From Lachnospiraceae bacterium (GTDB taxonomy: Bacteria; Bacillota; Clostridia; Lachnospirales; Lachnospiraceae), in NCBI GenBank assembly GCA_016286035.1, contig JAEERY010000053.1, positions 62,001 through 126,000 on the forward strand: a DNA stretch of 64,000 bases, read 5' to 3'. Under the pieces are notes generated by a model. That model was not told the origin of the DNA, searched no databases, and saw only the letters and a program-made list of their open reading frames with translations. Numbering within the stretch: the stretch's first letter is position 1; every line of letters begins with the position of its first letter. Made by a program: the position numbers and the translations under genes. Of this stretch, positions 34,500 through 44,616 are shown piece by piece.

Positions 34500-35615
34500 A
34501 TGTCAAGGATTATGATAAAGGCTCCTGCAAAGGGAGATTATGAAGTAGTCATAGAACAGGGCTTTGAGAATCTTAAGGAAGAGATAACAAAGGTCGGATG
34601 CTTTCGGAACAAGGTCTGCATCATTTCAGATCTTAATGTATGGCAGATATACGGAGAGCAGGTAGCAGCTGTATTTGGCGAGAATGAATGCGAGGTCGAT
34701 CACATAGTTCTTGAGCCGGGTGAAGTCAGCAAGGCTACGGAAGATCTGCTTCCTTGCTACAAAGAACTTCTTATGAAGGCATATTCGAGGAGTGATTACA
34801 TCGTTTCGCTCGGCGGAGGTGTTGTTACTGATTATGCCGGCTTTATAGCAGCCACCTTCAAATGCGGCACAAAGCTCATTCATATCCCTACTTCGCTTAT
34901 GGCCATGGTCAGCAGTTCTGTCGGCGGAAAAGTAGGCGTTGATTTTGATGAATACAAAAATATGATAGGTGCTTATTATAATCCTTCTTTGGTGTATATA
35001 AACACATCATGCATAGAGACACTTGAGGATGTTCAGTACTTCAGTGGATTCGCAGAGGTAATGAAGGTTGCGATAGTAAAGAGTTCGAGTGTTTATGAAT
35101 GGCTTATCGATAATCTTTATGAGATCTGTGAAAAAGACAAGGGCATCGTAGAAGATATGATCGAGCAGACTATAAGCCTCGAGAAGATCTACATAGACAA
35201 GGATCCTTACAATATTTCGGACAGGATCGTTTTGAATCTGGGTCATACGGTAGGTCATGCGCTTGAAAGAGCAAAGAACTTCACCATGACACAGGGTGAA
35301 TGCATAGCTCTCGGTATAATAGCCGCTGCTCATATATCGTTAAAGCGTGAGATGCTCTCGCTTGAGGAATACCTTGAGATCAGAGACATGTTTGTACCTT
35401 TCAATCTGCCTATAACGATAGAGGATATCGATATAGAGTCCGTTATCAAGGATATAAGACTTGATATGTGCTCAGGTGAAAAAGGACAGTGCTTTGTTCT
35501 GCTTAAAAAGATAGGAAAGGCTGTTATCGATACGAATGTTACGGATGATGAGCTCAGAGAGGCTCTTAAGGAAATAAGATTCAGCGAAGAGGATGTTATA
35601 GAGAGAAATGACTAA
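34500..35615 (+). CDS. aroB: 3-dehydroquinate synthase
   Basis: NAD- and metal-dependent second step of the shikimate pathway. The Rossmann part contains VSLGGGVVTDYAGFIA, then an IPTSLMAMVSSSVGGKVGVD motif and a metal-binding LNLGHTVGHALE segment. 371 residues. GTGAGGTGA precedes the ATG. It is the only shikimate gene in this window. It starts shortly after the sepF terminator and overlaps lspA by eight bases; its own promoter is not obvious. Confidence 0.95.
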   Translation: MSRIMIKAPAKGDYEVVIEQGFENLKEEITKVGCFRNKVCIISDLNVWQIYGEQVAAVFGENECEVDHIVLEPGEVSKATEDLLPCYKELLMKAYSRSDYIVSLGGGVVTDYAGFIAATFKCGTKLIHIPTSLMAMVSSSVGGKVGVDFDEYKNMIGAYYNPSLVYINTSCIETLEDVQYFSGFAEVMKVAIVKSSSVYEWLIDNLYEICEKDKGIVEDMIEQTISLEKIYIDKDPYNISDRIVLNLGHTVGHALERAKNFTMTQGECIALGIIAAAHISLKREMLSLEEYLEIRDMFVPFNLPITIEDIDIESVIKDIRLDMCSGEKGQCFVLLKKIGKAVIDTNVTDDELREALKEIRFSEEDVIERND

Positions 35616-36138
35616 GAATTCAAAATCATTTCACCTGACAATAGATCTGATAAGTATTATCGTGCTGATAATACTTGACAGGATCACAAAAAATCTGGCA
35701 GTGAGCCATCTTAAGGATAAGCCGGCTTACCCCATAATAAACAAGGTTTTTGTACTGTCTTATCTGGAAAACAGAGGAGCGGCATTCGGGATATTTCAAA
35801 ACAAGCAGATATTCTTTCTGATAGTCAGTGTAATATTTGTTGTTGCGATCACGTATATCCTTCTTAAACTGCCTCTTGAGAAGAAGTTTTTGGCTGCGGA
35901 GATCGTACTAGTATTTCTGGCCGCAGGTGCATTCGGAAATATGATAGACAGAGCGATCCAGAATTATGTGGTCGATTTTTTCTATTTTGAACTGATCGAT
36001 TTCCCGGTTTTCAATGTGGCAGACATATACGTTACCTTAAGCTGTATTGCTCTTTTTATCCTGATCGTATTTGTATACAAGGAAGACGATCTTGAGTTTT
36101 TAAACTTTAAAAAGAAAAACAAAGATGAACAGATATGA
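35608..36138 (+). CDS. lspA: Lipoprotein signal peptidase (signal peptidase II)
   Basis: Membrane aspartic peptidase that removes lipoprotein signal peptides after diacylglyceryl transfer. Four hydrophobic segments, with catalytic Asp D114 (GNMIDR) and D139 (NVAD), and the NRGAAFGIF motif at 55-63. 176 residues. Overlaps aroB, and the 3' end overlaps the next gene by 14 bases. Lipoproteins in this window (63613-63924 and possibly the carboxypeptidase) would be substrates. Confidence 0.96.
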   Translation: MTKNSKSFHLTIDLISIIVLIILDRITKNLAVSHLKDKPAYPIINKVFVLSYLENRGAAFGIFQNKQIFFLIVSVIFVVAITYILLKLPLEKKFLAAEIVLVFLAAGAFGNMIDRAIQNYVVDFFYFELIDFPVFNVADIYVTLSCIALFILIVFVYKEDDLEFLNFKKKNKDEQI

Positions 36139-37048
36139 TTTCCTGATAGATGAGACAACTGAAGGAGAACGACTTGACAAAGGGCTGTCTTTGATAACCG
36201 ACGATTCTATCTCAAGATCGTTTATACAAAAACTGATCAAAGACAAGAAGGTGTTTGTCAATACAAAGCCACAAAAAGCATCTTATACGCTTAAAAACGG
36301 TGATGAGGTCGTCTTTGAGACAGACGATCCCCTGGAGTGCAATGTAGAGCCTCAGGACATACCGCTTGATATACTTTATGAGGACAGCGATGTTATCGTG
36401 ATAAACAAGCCAAAGAACATGGTCGTGCATCCCGCACCGGGGCATATGAGCGATACTCTGGTAAATGCCCTTTTGTTTCATTGCAGGGGAACACTTTCGG
36501 GGATAAACGGCATTCTTCGTCCCGGTATAGTCCACAGGATCGATAAGGATACGACCGGGAGCGTTATAGTGTGTAAGAATGATGCTTCTCACAGATCGAT
36601 CGCCGAACAGTTGAAAGAACACTCCATAAACAGGAGATACAGAGCCATTGTCCATGGAAACCTTAAGCAGGATGAGGGTACGATCGAGACTCTTATCGGA
36701 AGGGATCCTAAGGACAGAAAAAAGATGAGCGCGAGAGTGAGTGACGGAAAGAAAGCGATCACTCATTACAGGGTTCTTGAAAGATTTAAGGATTACACAT
36801 ATATAGAATGTGTTCTGGAGACCGGAAGGACTCATCAGATAAGAGTCCATATGGCATACATCGGACATCCGATAATGGGAGATACTATATATTCGGGCAA
36901 TAAAAATCCATTTAAGATAGATACCCAGTGTCTTCATGCATACATACTCGGATTTGTAAGTCCGAGTAGCAAAGAGTATATTGAGACCACAGCTCCCCTG
37001 CCTTTATATTTTGAAGAATTGCTTGAGAAACTCAGAACAATTCGGTAA
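36125..37048 (+). CDS. RluA/RluD-family 23S rRNA pseudouridine synthase
   Basis: Isomerises uridine in rRNA. An N-terminal S4 RNA-binding domain (about 14-70) is followed by the catalytic domain with the signature HRIDKDTTG; the catalytic aspartate is D140. The ETGRTHQIRVH motif is near the C-terminus. 307 residues. It follows lspA as in many Firmicutes. The exact target position cannot be told from sequence. Confidence 0.93.
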   Translation: MNRYDFLIDETTEGERLDKGLSLITDDSISRSFIQKLIKDKKVFVNTKPQKASYTLKNGDEVVFETDDPLECNVEPQDIPLDILYEDSDVIVINKPKNMVVHPAPGHMSDTLVNALLFHCRGTLSGINGILRPGIVHRIDKDTTGSVIVCKNDASHRSIAEQLKEHSINRRYRAIVHGNLKQDEGTIETLIGRDPKDRKKMSARVSDGKKAITHYRVLERFKDYTYIECVLETGRTHQIRVHMAYIGHPIMGDTIYSGNKNPFKIDTQCLHAYILGFVSPSSKEYIETTAPLPLYFEELLEKLRTIR

Positions 37049-37084
37049 AATATAATTGAGAAAATGTATAAGGGAGGTGACGGC

Positions 37085-37705
37085 ATGAATACAATCATAA
37101 CCATCGGACGTCAGGCTGGTTCAGGCGGAAGAGAGATAGGTGAAAAACTCTCACAGCATTTCGGAATTCCTTTCTTTGATCGCGAGCTTTTAAGCCGTGC
37201 CGCAAAAGAAAGCGGTTTTTGTGAAGAGATGATCCAGATGCATGATGAAAAACCGACCAATTCATTTCTTTACAATCTGGTAATGGATACGTATTCGTTT
37301 GGATACAATACATCCACATTTGTCGACATGCCCATCAGTCATAAGGTATTCCTTGCGCAGTTTGATACCGTTAAAAAGATCGCTGACGAAGGACCGTGCG
37401 TTATTGTCGGAAGATGTGCGGATTATGCATTAAGTGATTATGAAAATGTCTTAAGACTGTTCATATATGCGGACGATGAGGACCGCAGCAAACGTCTTAT
37501 GGACAGATTTAAACTTGAGGAAAAAGATGCGGTCGATCTTATGAACAAGACAGATAAGAAGCGTGCGAGTTATTACAACTATTATTCCTCAAAGAAATGG
37601 GGACATGCCGAGAGCTATGATCTGTGCATAAACAGTTCGTGTCTCGGAATCGACGGAACCGTAAAGCTTATCATACAGGCTGTAGAAGAGTTTGATAAAA
37701 AATGA
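37085..37705 (+). CDS. Cytidylate kinase-like protein
   Basis: P-loop nucleotide kinase-like protein of the AAA_26/cytidylate kinase-like family, 206 residues. The GRQAGSGGREIGEKL motif (8-22) is a modified Walker A, and DRELL follows. A near-perfect ribosome binding site AGGGAGGTGA (37071-37080) selects ATG 37085 over an upstream ATG at 37064. The substrate is not known for this subfamily; true Cmk has a different P-loop. A short hairpin follows the stop. Confidence 0.88.
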   Translation: MNTIITIGRQAGSGGREIGEKLSQHFGIPFFDRELLSRAAKESGFCEEMIQMHDEKPTNSFLYNLVMDTYSFGYNTSTFVDMPISHKVFLAQFDTVKKIADEGPCVIVGRCADYALSDYENVLRLFIYADDEDRSKRLMDRFKLEEKDAVDLMNKTDKKRASYYNYYSSKKWGHAESYDLCINSSCLGIDGTVKLIIQAVEEFDKK

Positions 37706-37715
37706 TTCGAAAAAG

Positions 37716-37740
37716 TCAGCCCGGTAAACAGCCGGGCTGA
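37716..37740 (+). terminator. Possible terminator hairpin before the MoxR operon
   Basis: Nine-base GC-rich stem TCAGCCCGG / CCGGGCTGA (37716-37724 with 37732-37740), seven-base loop. The tail (AATCTTTAAATA) has few T residues, so termination may be partial. Confidence 0.55.
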
Positions 37741-37769
37741 AATCTTTAAATATAGAGGAACTTCTTTTT

Positions 37770-38693
37770 ATGAACAAGATATATGACGCTCTTGCCGAGG
37801 TCAATAAGGTAATTAAAGGCAAAGATGATGTTGTTGTACGTGTAATGTCTGCGATACTTGCAGGCGGACATGTTCTTATGGAAGATATTCCCGGTGTGGG
37901 AAAGACGACACTTTCCACTACATTTGCAAAGACTCTCTCAATGGATTATAAGAGAGTCCAGTTCACACCGGATGTACTGCCGAGTGACATACTCGGTTTT
38001 TCAATGTATAACAGTAATACAAGAGAGTTTGAATTCAAGGAGGGTCCCATCTTTTGCAATTTCTTCCTTGCGGATGAGATAAACAGGACATCTCCCAAGA
38101 CTCAGTCTGCGCTGCTGGAAGTCATGGAAGAAGGAAGTGTAACGATAGACGGTGTAACAAGAAAAGTGGATGATAACTTTGTTGTTATAGCAACACAGAA
38201 CCCTTCCGGAAGTGCAGGTACAAACATGCTGCCGGAATCACAACTCGACAGATTTTTGGTATGTCTTACAATGGGATATCCTTCACATGCTGATACCGTT
38301 GAGATACTTAAGAACAACGGAGGCTTTGCAAAGCCAGATATCAGACCTGTCATCTCACTTGATGAGCTTAAGGCGATGAAGATCGAGTCTTCCAATGTTT
38401 TTGTACATGATTCGATCTTTGAATATATAACGGAACTTGGTGAGACCACCAGAAAACATCCTTTATTTTCAAGAGGCGTAAGCCCCAGAGGTATCATTGC
38501 ACTATTAAGGATGTCAAAAGCATATGCTTATATTGACGGAAGCGAATTCGTAAGAGCACAGGATGTCCAGAAAGTCATTGCGGACGTATTCTGTCACAGG
38601 ATCAAGATAAGTCCAAAAGCCCGTACCGAAGGACTTGATACCAAAGCTGTTATAGGAGAGCTGCTTGGTGCTGTCACACCCCCCAGACAATAA
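37770..38693 (+). CDS. MoxR family AAA+ ATPase
   Basis: AAA+ chaperone-like ATPase of the MoxR family. Walker A PGVGKTT (41-47), Walker B with FLADEINRTSPKTQSALLE and sensor motifs; 307 residues. AGAGGAA lies upstream of the ATG. MoxR proteins act with DUF58 and transglutaminase proteins, and that is exactly the order found downstream. The stop and the next ATG overlap by one base (TAATG). Confidence 0.94.
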   Translation: MNKIYDALAEVNKVIKGKDDVVVRVMSAILAGGHVLMEDIPGVGKTTLSTTFAKTLSMDYKRVQFTPDVLPSDILGFSMYNSNTREFEFKEGPIFCNFFLADEINRTSPKTQSALLEVMEEGSVTIDGVTRKVDDNFVVIATQNPSGSAGTNMLPESQLDRFLVCLTMGYPSHADTVEILKNNGGFAKPDIRPVISLDELKAMKIESSNVFVHDSIFEYITELGETTRKHPLFSRGVSPRGIIALLRMSKAYAYIDGSEFVRAQDVQKVIADVFCHRIKISPKARTEGLDTKAVIGELLGAVTPPRQ

Positions 38694-39772
38694 TGGAAAA
38701 GAATAATACAAATTTATCATATATATCAGATATTAAGGTCATGCCCAATATTGGCCGTATCATAGGGTTTCTCATTGCATACGGTATATTTGGCGTGGCT
38801 GTTTTTCTGTATTTTCGAAGCTATACAACATTTCTTTTTCTTGTAGTATTTCTCATCATCCCGTTTATTTCGATAATGATGCTTAGATCGATGTTAAAAC
38901 ATATAACGGTCAAACTATTTGCGTCTGAAGACAGATCTGTTGTGGGGAACGATCTTGGAATAGGAATAATCATATCGAATGAAAGTATATTCTCATCATT
39001 AAGATGCAGATGTCATCTTTTGATAAAGAATGTGTACTATGAGGAAGAGGTATCACAGATCTTTACAGTACCGATCGTAGCAAGATCTGAGAATAAGAAT
39101 CCTTTGTACTGCAAGGTCACAAACTGCGGAATAATAGAAGCGTCGCTGACAAAGTGCGAGATAAGTGACGTACTTGGATTTGTTAAGGCTGTAGTTCCTT
39201 CCGATCATATGATATCGATAACGATAATGCCAAAACAGACAAATCTTGATGACATTCAAAAGCTTGGAATACTTACGGGATTTACCGACAACGAAGATGA
39301 TTCGCAAAAGGGTAATGAATACTCCGATACTTCAAACATCAGAGAATATATTCCCGGTGACAGGATAAAGGATATACACTGGAAGCTCTCGGCAAAAAGA
39401 GATGTGCTTCTTGTGAGAGAACATATAAAGAGCTGTGAGAACCAGCTTGTTCTCTGGGTTGATTCATCACCCAGAAAGAAGTACTGTGAGCAGATACTGG
39501 CACTGACTTTGAGTGTCGGGGCCTTTTGCTTAAAGGAAAACACACTTGTAAGGATAATGTGGTATGACAAAAAGCTGGAAGGTGTTAATGAGCGCATAGT
39601 AAACAGTATGCGTGATCTTGAAAAGGCATTTGATGCGATCTATATGAGCGGAAGAAGCACTGCTGTTTCGGATCTAAGATCGCTTCTTATCATGAACGAT
39701 TACAATATGAAAACAGTATTAAGGGTCGGATTTGACGGCTCTGAAGTGGGATTTGCTCCTTATGAGATTTAA
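38693..39772 (+). CDS. DUF58 domain membrane protein
   Basis: Two hydrophobic segments at about 22-63 anchor the protein. The DUF58 signature REYIPGDRIKDIHWK lies in the middle, followed by a von Willebrand A-like segment containing WVDSSPRKK. 359 residues. It forms a module with the preceding MoxR ATPase and the following transglutaminase. The molecular function of DUF58 is not established. Confidence 0.92.
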   Translation: MEKNNTNLSYISDIKVMPNIGRIIGFLIAYGIFGVAVFLYFRSYTTFLFLVVFLIIPFISIMMLRSMLKHITVKLFASEDRSVVGNDLGIGIIISNESIFSSLRCRCHLLIKNVYYEEEVSQIFTVPIVARSENKNPLYCKVTNCGIIEASLTKCEISDVLGFVKAVVPSDHMISITIMPKQTNLDDIQKLGILTGFTDNEDDSQKGNEYSDTSNIREYIPGDRIKDIHWKLSAKRDVLLVREHIKSCENQLVLWVDSSPRKKYCEQILALTLSVGAFCLKENTLVRIMWYDKKLEGVNERIVNSMRDLEKAFDAIYMSGRSTAVSDLRSLLIMNDYNMKTVLRVGFDGSEVGFAPYEI

Positions 39773-42041
39773 GAGAAACAAAGAAAAGGAGCTGGAAGGT
39801 AATCATCTTATCGAGGGACTGGAGATATCCGGTAATTTTTATGATAAGAATGAGAACAGGATACTTACACTCCTTTTAAAAGGCATAATCGTATATCTGG
39901 TCACTGCGGGTATGCTCGGTGGCACCATTACCGCGACAGGAACGGAATTCAATCAGATTGTTTTCAATGTGGTTGTATTTGTGCTGTCCATGGCCATATC
40001 TCTTATATATTACAATAAGAAATCCGAAAATATCGGTGATATCGCATATCTTTTCATGATAATTTTCTTCGGTATCGCCTTCGGAACATATATTAACAGC
40101 GGTTTCTATGCATGGATGAACGATGTTATCGGTGCTGCGGGTGCATATTTCGATCTCCCTGACATAGGTGGTTATGTTCAGGCTGTAAGGAATACGCGTC
40201 TTGCCGTGACATTTGCTTCATGCTATCTGGGCGCGGTATGTGTTATCCTCGTAAACATGTCCATAGTTAAAAGGATGATGTACGGAGACCTTATCCTAAA
40301 TGCAATGATCGTGCTGTTTCTGCCCGTATATATGGAACTGGAGCCTAATTATGTATATGATGTAATGCTCATATGCGGTATCGTGATGAGTGTTATCTGG
40401 AAGATAGGCGGAAGGTATGAAAAGACTGATAACAACTCTGTTTATGTAAGGAATAAGAAAGAGATAACCTACACATACTGCTTCAAGGGACATGTGTTTG
40501 CGTTTGCACAGATCCTTATTCCCGTGCTTATGATCCTTCTTGTTCTCTATATCATCATGCCAAAGGATACATTTGAACTGTTAAGGGGTAAGAGTGAGAA
40601 TAAAGAGATCACTGACGATATAGTTGAGACATTCATCACATCAGGTTTTGCAGGTTTCTTTAACAGATATGAGAATATCGGTGGTATGAACAGCGGTCGC
40701 CTGGGCGGAGTTAATTCCGTAAGACTTGATTATGAAACGGATCTTGTCATAACCTATGCTCCTTACAATCTTGATCCCGTATATCTTCGTACGTTTATCG
40801 GAGGAGATTATCATCCGTATCAGAATTTGTGGTCGGTAGCAAATCCGTTAATGCTAAACAGAAATGAATACGAACGTTTAAAGGCTTTATATGATTCCGG
40901 AAATCCCTACAGCACGAAATGTGTTATGGATATAGACAATGAAGCCGGTGATAACGGTGAATATGCTCTGTATTATTCGGATAAGGACAGTATTCTGAAT
41001 GTTGGCAGATCCGCAAGCAGGACATTTTATCCCGCAAATGAACAGATAGGTGCATATTTAAGCGATGAAAAGATGACAAAAGAAGAGAGGGAATACTGGC
41101 TGAGTGTTCCGAATGATAATGTTCCCTCGCTCATAAATACCATCCAGAAACTTGGGATCACCGATGATATGGATGAAATGGAAATAGCTGACAGGATAAG
41201 AAAGTACTATTATGACAATATCCCCTATACGCTGCGTCCCGGATCGACTCCGATCAGACGAGATTTCATCAACTATTTCCTTGATTCAAATAAAAAGGGA
41301 TATTGTGTACACTTTGCATCCGCAGCCGTTTTGATGTTCAGATATATGGGCATACCCGCAAGATATGTTGAAGGATATGCGATCGATTACAATGAGATAA
41401 CAAACGGAAAGGCTATGGAGGAACTTAACAAGGATGATTACCTTACGGGCTTTTCCGAACTGCCAAACGTTCCTGTTGTAACAATAGATGTTACCGATGC
41501 TTCAGCCCATGCATGGGTGGAGATATACACTGATGATTACGGATGGGTACAGGTTGAATTAACACCTCCTTCATCAGATATCGAAAATGACAGTTCTACT
41601 TTATGGGACAGATTCCTAAAACTGTTATCCCCTCAGAACATAGATGATGAAGGCTCGGATGAATCTAAGAGCAACAATATCGATACGGCAAAGATAAGAA
41701 GGAATCTTATAATAGCGATAATACTGCTGTTTATTGCAGCGTTTGCATGGCAGCTTTACAGGATTGTTTCCTGGTATGCGGGATATAAGAGAGCCGATAC
41801 CAATACGAAACTTATCATACTGTATCATCAGTTCCTAAAGAGAGCAGCAAGAAAGAAGGATATATCGGATGCGCGTAACTACAGGGAGCAGATGATCGTT
41901 CTTTCACCCGACGGTCAGGATAACGAAAAACTGATAATGATACTTGAAAAAGCGGGATTCTCAAGCAAACAGATAACCGCTTCTGAGTTTGAATACTGTA
42001 AGAACAGATTAAAAGAGATAAAAAGAGGTATTAAGAAGTGA
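39762..42041 (+). CDS. Transglutaminase-like membrane protein
   Basis: 759 residues. Several N-terminal membrane segments (roughly 45-270), then a long extracellular part that carries a transglutaminase-like triad: C515 in KGYCVHFASA, H583 in SAHAWVEIYTDD and an Asp shortly after; one more membrane segment lies at about 650-670. Cysteine protease, cross-linking or wall-modifying activity is possible. ATG 39762 overlaps DUF58 by 11 bases; TTG 39732 is an alternative start. It is the third member of the MoxR-DUF58-transglutaminase module. Confidence 0.9.
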   Translation: MRFKRNKEKELEGNHLIEGLEISGNFYDKNENRILTLLLKGIIVYLVTAGMLGGTITATGTEFNQIVFNVVVFVLSMAISLIYYNKKSENIGDIAYLFMIIFFGIAFGTYINSGFYAWMNDVIGAAGAYFDLPDIGGYVQAVRNTRLAVTFASCYLGAVCVILVNMSIVKRMMYGDLILNAMIVLFLPVYMELEPNYVYDVMLICGIVMSVIWKIGGRYEKTDNNSVYVRNKKEITYTYCFKGHVFAFAQILIPVLMILLVLYIIMPKDTFELLRGKSENKEITDDIVETFITSGFAGFFNRYENIGGMNSGRLGGVNSVRLDYETDLVITYAPYNLDPVYLRTFIGGDYHPYQNLWSVANPLMLNRNEYERLKALYDSGNPYSTKCVMDIDNEAGDNGEYALYYSDKDSILNVGRSASRTFYPANEQIGAYLSDEKMTKEEREYWLSVPNDNVPSLINTIQKLGITDDMDEMEIADRIRKYYYDNIPYTLRPGSTPIRRDFINYFLDSNKKGYCVHFASAAVLMFRYMGIPARYVEGYAIDYNEITNGKAMEELNKDDYLTGFSELPNVPVVTIDVTDASAHAWVEIYTDDYGWVQVELTPPSSDIENDSSTLWDRFLKLLSPQNIDDEGSDESKSNNIDTAKIRRNLIIAIILLFIAAFAWQLYRIVSWYAGYKRADTNTKLIILYHQFLKRAARKKDISDARNYREQMIVLSPDGQDNEKLIMILEKAGFSSKQITASEFEYCKNRLKEIKRGIKK

Positions 42042-43921
42042 GTGATAAGCTTGCATTGAGTGATGATATACTGATGAACATAGAAAAGCCGGCAAGATAT
42101 ATCGGCAATGAGATAAACTGTGTCATCAAGAATAAAGATGAGATCGACATCAGATTTGCAATGTGTTTTCCAGATGTATATGAGATCGGTATGAGTCATA
42201 TAGGCATACAGATCCTGTATGATATGTTAAACAAATACGAAGACGTATGGTGTGAAAGAGTATACAGTCCCTGGATCGACCTTGATAAGATCATGCGTGA
42301 AAGAAATATCAGGCTGTTTGCTCTTGAAAGCCAGGATCCCGTGAAGGAGTTTGATTTTTTAGGCCTTACTCTCCAGTATGAGATGTGCTATACAAATATC
42401 CTTCAGGTGCTCGATCTTTCGGGAATACCGCTTTTGTCAAAAGACAGAACGGAGGACGATCCTATAGTTATAGGAGGCGGTCCCTGCTCGTACAATCCAG
42501 AACCCATAGCGGATTTCTTTGATATCTTCTACATAGGCGAAGGCGAGACAAAATACAGAGAGCTGTTAGATCTGTATAAGGAGCACAAAAAGAACAATAC
42601 ATCCAGATATGATTTCCTTGTTAAGGCAGCTAAGCTCGGAGGTATGTATGTACCCTGTCTGTATGAGACGGATTATAACGATGATGGCACGATAAAAGAG
42701 TTCAGGGCTTTAAGAGATGATATACCTCTTAAGATCTATAAAGAGATAGTCACTGATCTTGAGAATGAGGACTATCCCGTAAAGCCTGTAGTACCCTTTA
42801 TCAGATGTACCCAGGACAGGGCTGTGGTCGAGATACAGAGAGGCTGTATAAGAGGATGCAGATTCTGCCAGGCAGGTCAGCTCTACAGGCCTGTAAGAGA
42901 GAGAAACGTAGACGACCTTAAGAAAAAAGCTATGCAGATACTGGCAAACACTGGTCATGAAGAGGTTTCGTTAAGTTCGCTCAGTTCAAGTGATTTTTCT
43001 AAGATAGAGGAACTTACGGATTTCCTTATAGAGGAATGCTCCAGAAAATATATAAATATATCACTGCCGAGTCTGAGAATAGATAATTATTCTCTTGATA
43101 CGTTCGGCAAGGTTCAGGATGTGCATAAGAGTTCTCTTACTTTTGCACCCGAGGCCGGAAGTCAGCGTATGAGAAATGTCATAAACAAGGGACTGACTGA
43201 GGAAGATATCATAGGCGGTGCTTCAATGGCATTTGAGCGCGGCTGGAGCAAGGTTAAGCTTTACTTTATGCTGGGGCTTCCGGGAGAGACAGAAGAGGAT
43301 ATAAAGGAGATAGGAGTCTTATGCGATAAGATCGCAAGAGCCTACTTTGATCTTGTTCCAAAGGAAAAGAGGATAGGAGGACCTGTTCAGATTACGGCGA
43401 GCACATCTTTCTTTATACCAAAGCCCTTCACGGCTTTTCAGTGGGCCTCAATGAATACGAAGGATGATTTCCTCAATAAGGCATATATAACAAGAACATC
43501 GATACTTTCGCAGTTAAATCAAAAAAGGATCAAATACAACTGGCATGAGGCTGATGTGAGTGTTCTTGAAGGCGTGTTCGCAAGAGGTGACAGAAGGCTT
43601 GCACCCGCGATACATGAAGCTTATAACAGAGGGTGCATCTATGATGCATGGGGAGAATACTATAAGAACGATGTCTGGATGCAGGTTTTTGAAGATCTGG
43701 GTATAGATATTGAATTCTATACTACAAGAGAACGTGATCTTGATGAGATATTCCCGTGGGATTTCATAAGCTGCGGTGTGGATAAGGAATGGCTTAAGAA
43801 AGAATGGCTTAAGTCAAAAGAAGGTATCGTTACCGAAAATTGCAAGAAGAAGTGCAGCGGTTGCGGTGCGTTCAGATATAAAACAGGCATATGCATGGAG
43901 CATGTGAAAAAAGAGGCATAA
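42038..43921 (+). CDS. Radical SAM protein of the TIGR03960 family
   Basis: B12-independent-looking radical SAM protein with an N-terminal cobalamin-binding-like part (about 20-200), the SAM cluster C270, C274 and C277 (RGCIRGCRFC), and a C-terminal cysteine-rich tail (CKKKCSGCG). 627 residues. Starts with GTG overlapping the previous stop. It is always paired with the DUF2344 protein encoded next in Firmicutes and related bacteria. Function unknown; a role in tRNA or rRNA modification has been speculated because of rng, obgE and L21 neighbours. Confidence 0.92.
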   Translation: MSDKLALSDDILMNIEKPARYIGNEINCVIKNKDEIDIRFAMCFPDVYEIGMSHIGIQILYDMLNKYEDVWCERVYSPWIDLDKIMRERNIRLFALESQDPVKEFDFLGLTLQYEMCYTNILQVLDLSGIPLLSKDRTEDDPIVIGGGPCSYNPEPIADFFDIFYIGEGETKYRELLDLYKEHKKNNTSRYDFLVKAAKLGGMYVPCLYETDYNDDGTIKEFRALRDDIPLKIYKEIVTDLENEDYPVKPVVPFIRCTQDRAVVEIQRGCIRGCRFCQAGQLYRPVRERNVDDLKKKAMQILANTGHEEVSLSSLSSSDFSKIEELTDFLIEECSRKYINISLPSLRIDNYSLDTFGKVQDVHKSSLTFAPEAGSQRMRNVINKGLTEEDIIGGASMAFERGWSKVKLYFMLGLPGETEEDIKEIGVLCDKIARAYFDLVPKEKRIGGPVQITASTSFFIPKPFTAFQWASMNTKDDFLNKAYITRTSILSQLNQKRIKYNWHEADVSVLEGVFARGDRRLAPAIHEAYNRGCIYDAWGEYYKNDVWMQVFEDLGIDIEFYTTRERDLDEIFPWDFISCGVDKEWLKKEWLKSKEGIVTENCKKKCSGCGAFRYKTGICMEHVKKEA

Positions 43922-43926
43922 ACTGT

Positions 43927-44616
43927 ATGAAAGTAAGGATCAAATTTGCCAAATACGGTGTAATGAGATATATAGGACATCTGGATATAATGAGATATTT
44001 CCAGAAGTGTATGCGCAAAGCGGATGTTGATATAGCATACAGCTCAGGCTTTTCTCCGCATCAGATAATGAGCTTTGCTTCTCCTCTTGGAGTGGGCGTT
44101 ATAAGCAACGGGGAATATTTTGACATCGAGCTTAAAAGCGGCAGCGCAAAAAGCGTTATGGATTCGTTAAACAGCGTGATGGTAAACGGTATGGAGATAC
44201 TATCGGTCAAAAAACTTCCCGACGGTGTTAAAAATGCCATGGCATCCATAGCGGCGGCAAGATACACCGTAATGATGAAAGAAGGATGTGAACCGGAGAA
44301 CACTGATGATTCAAAGGTTGATGACTTTTTAAACAGGGAACACATAAATATCATCAAACAGACAAAGAAAAACGAGATCGAGTTTGACTTAAAGCCACAT
44401 ATATATGAGTTTTCATTTGATAAAAATGCTTATCGTATGTTAATAGACGCATCGAGCAGCGGAAACATAAAGCCGCTTTCCGTTATCGAGGAATACGCTA
44501 GATTCTGTGGTACACATATAACTCCTTCAAATTATCAGATAATCCGTGAGGAGTTCTATACATACGATGATGATCACAAATTAGTACCGCTTGAAGCACT
44601 GGGAGAAGACTTTTGA
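43927..44616 (+). CDS. DUF2344 (TIGR03936) protein
   Basis: 229-residue partner of the TIGR03960 radical SAM protein. The start MKVRIKFAKYG, with YIGHLDIMRYFQK and AYSSGFSPHQ motifs, is diagnostic for the family. It starts five bases after the previous stop; an ATG at 43891 is inside the previous gene and lacks a ribosome binding site. Function unknown, presumably an accessory protein to its radical SAM neighbour. The stop overlaps the TTG of rng. Confidence 0.94.
   Translation: MKVRIKFAKYGVMRYIGHLDIMRYFQKCMRKADVDIAYSSGFSPHQIMSFASPLGVGVISNGEYFDIELKSGSAKSVMDSLNSVMVNGMEILSVKKLPDGVKNAMASIAAARYTVMMKEGCEPENTDDSKVDDFLNREHINIIKQTKKNEIEFDLKPHIYEFSFDKNAYRMLIDASSSGNIKPLSVIEEYARFCGTHITPSNYQIIREEFYTYDDDHKLVPLEALGEDF

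Noticed and set aside
36212..36937. 241-codon minus-strand open frame opposite the pseudouridine synthase gene
   Set aside because: No ribosome binding site or recognisable protein features; overlaps a full-length, conserved gene.
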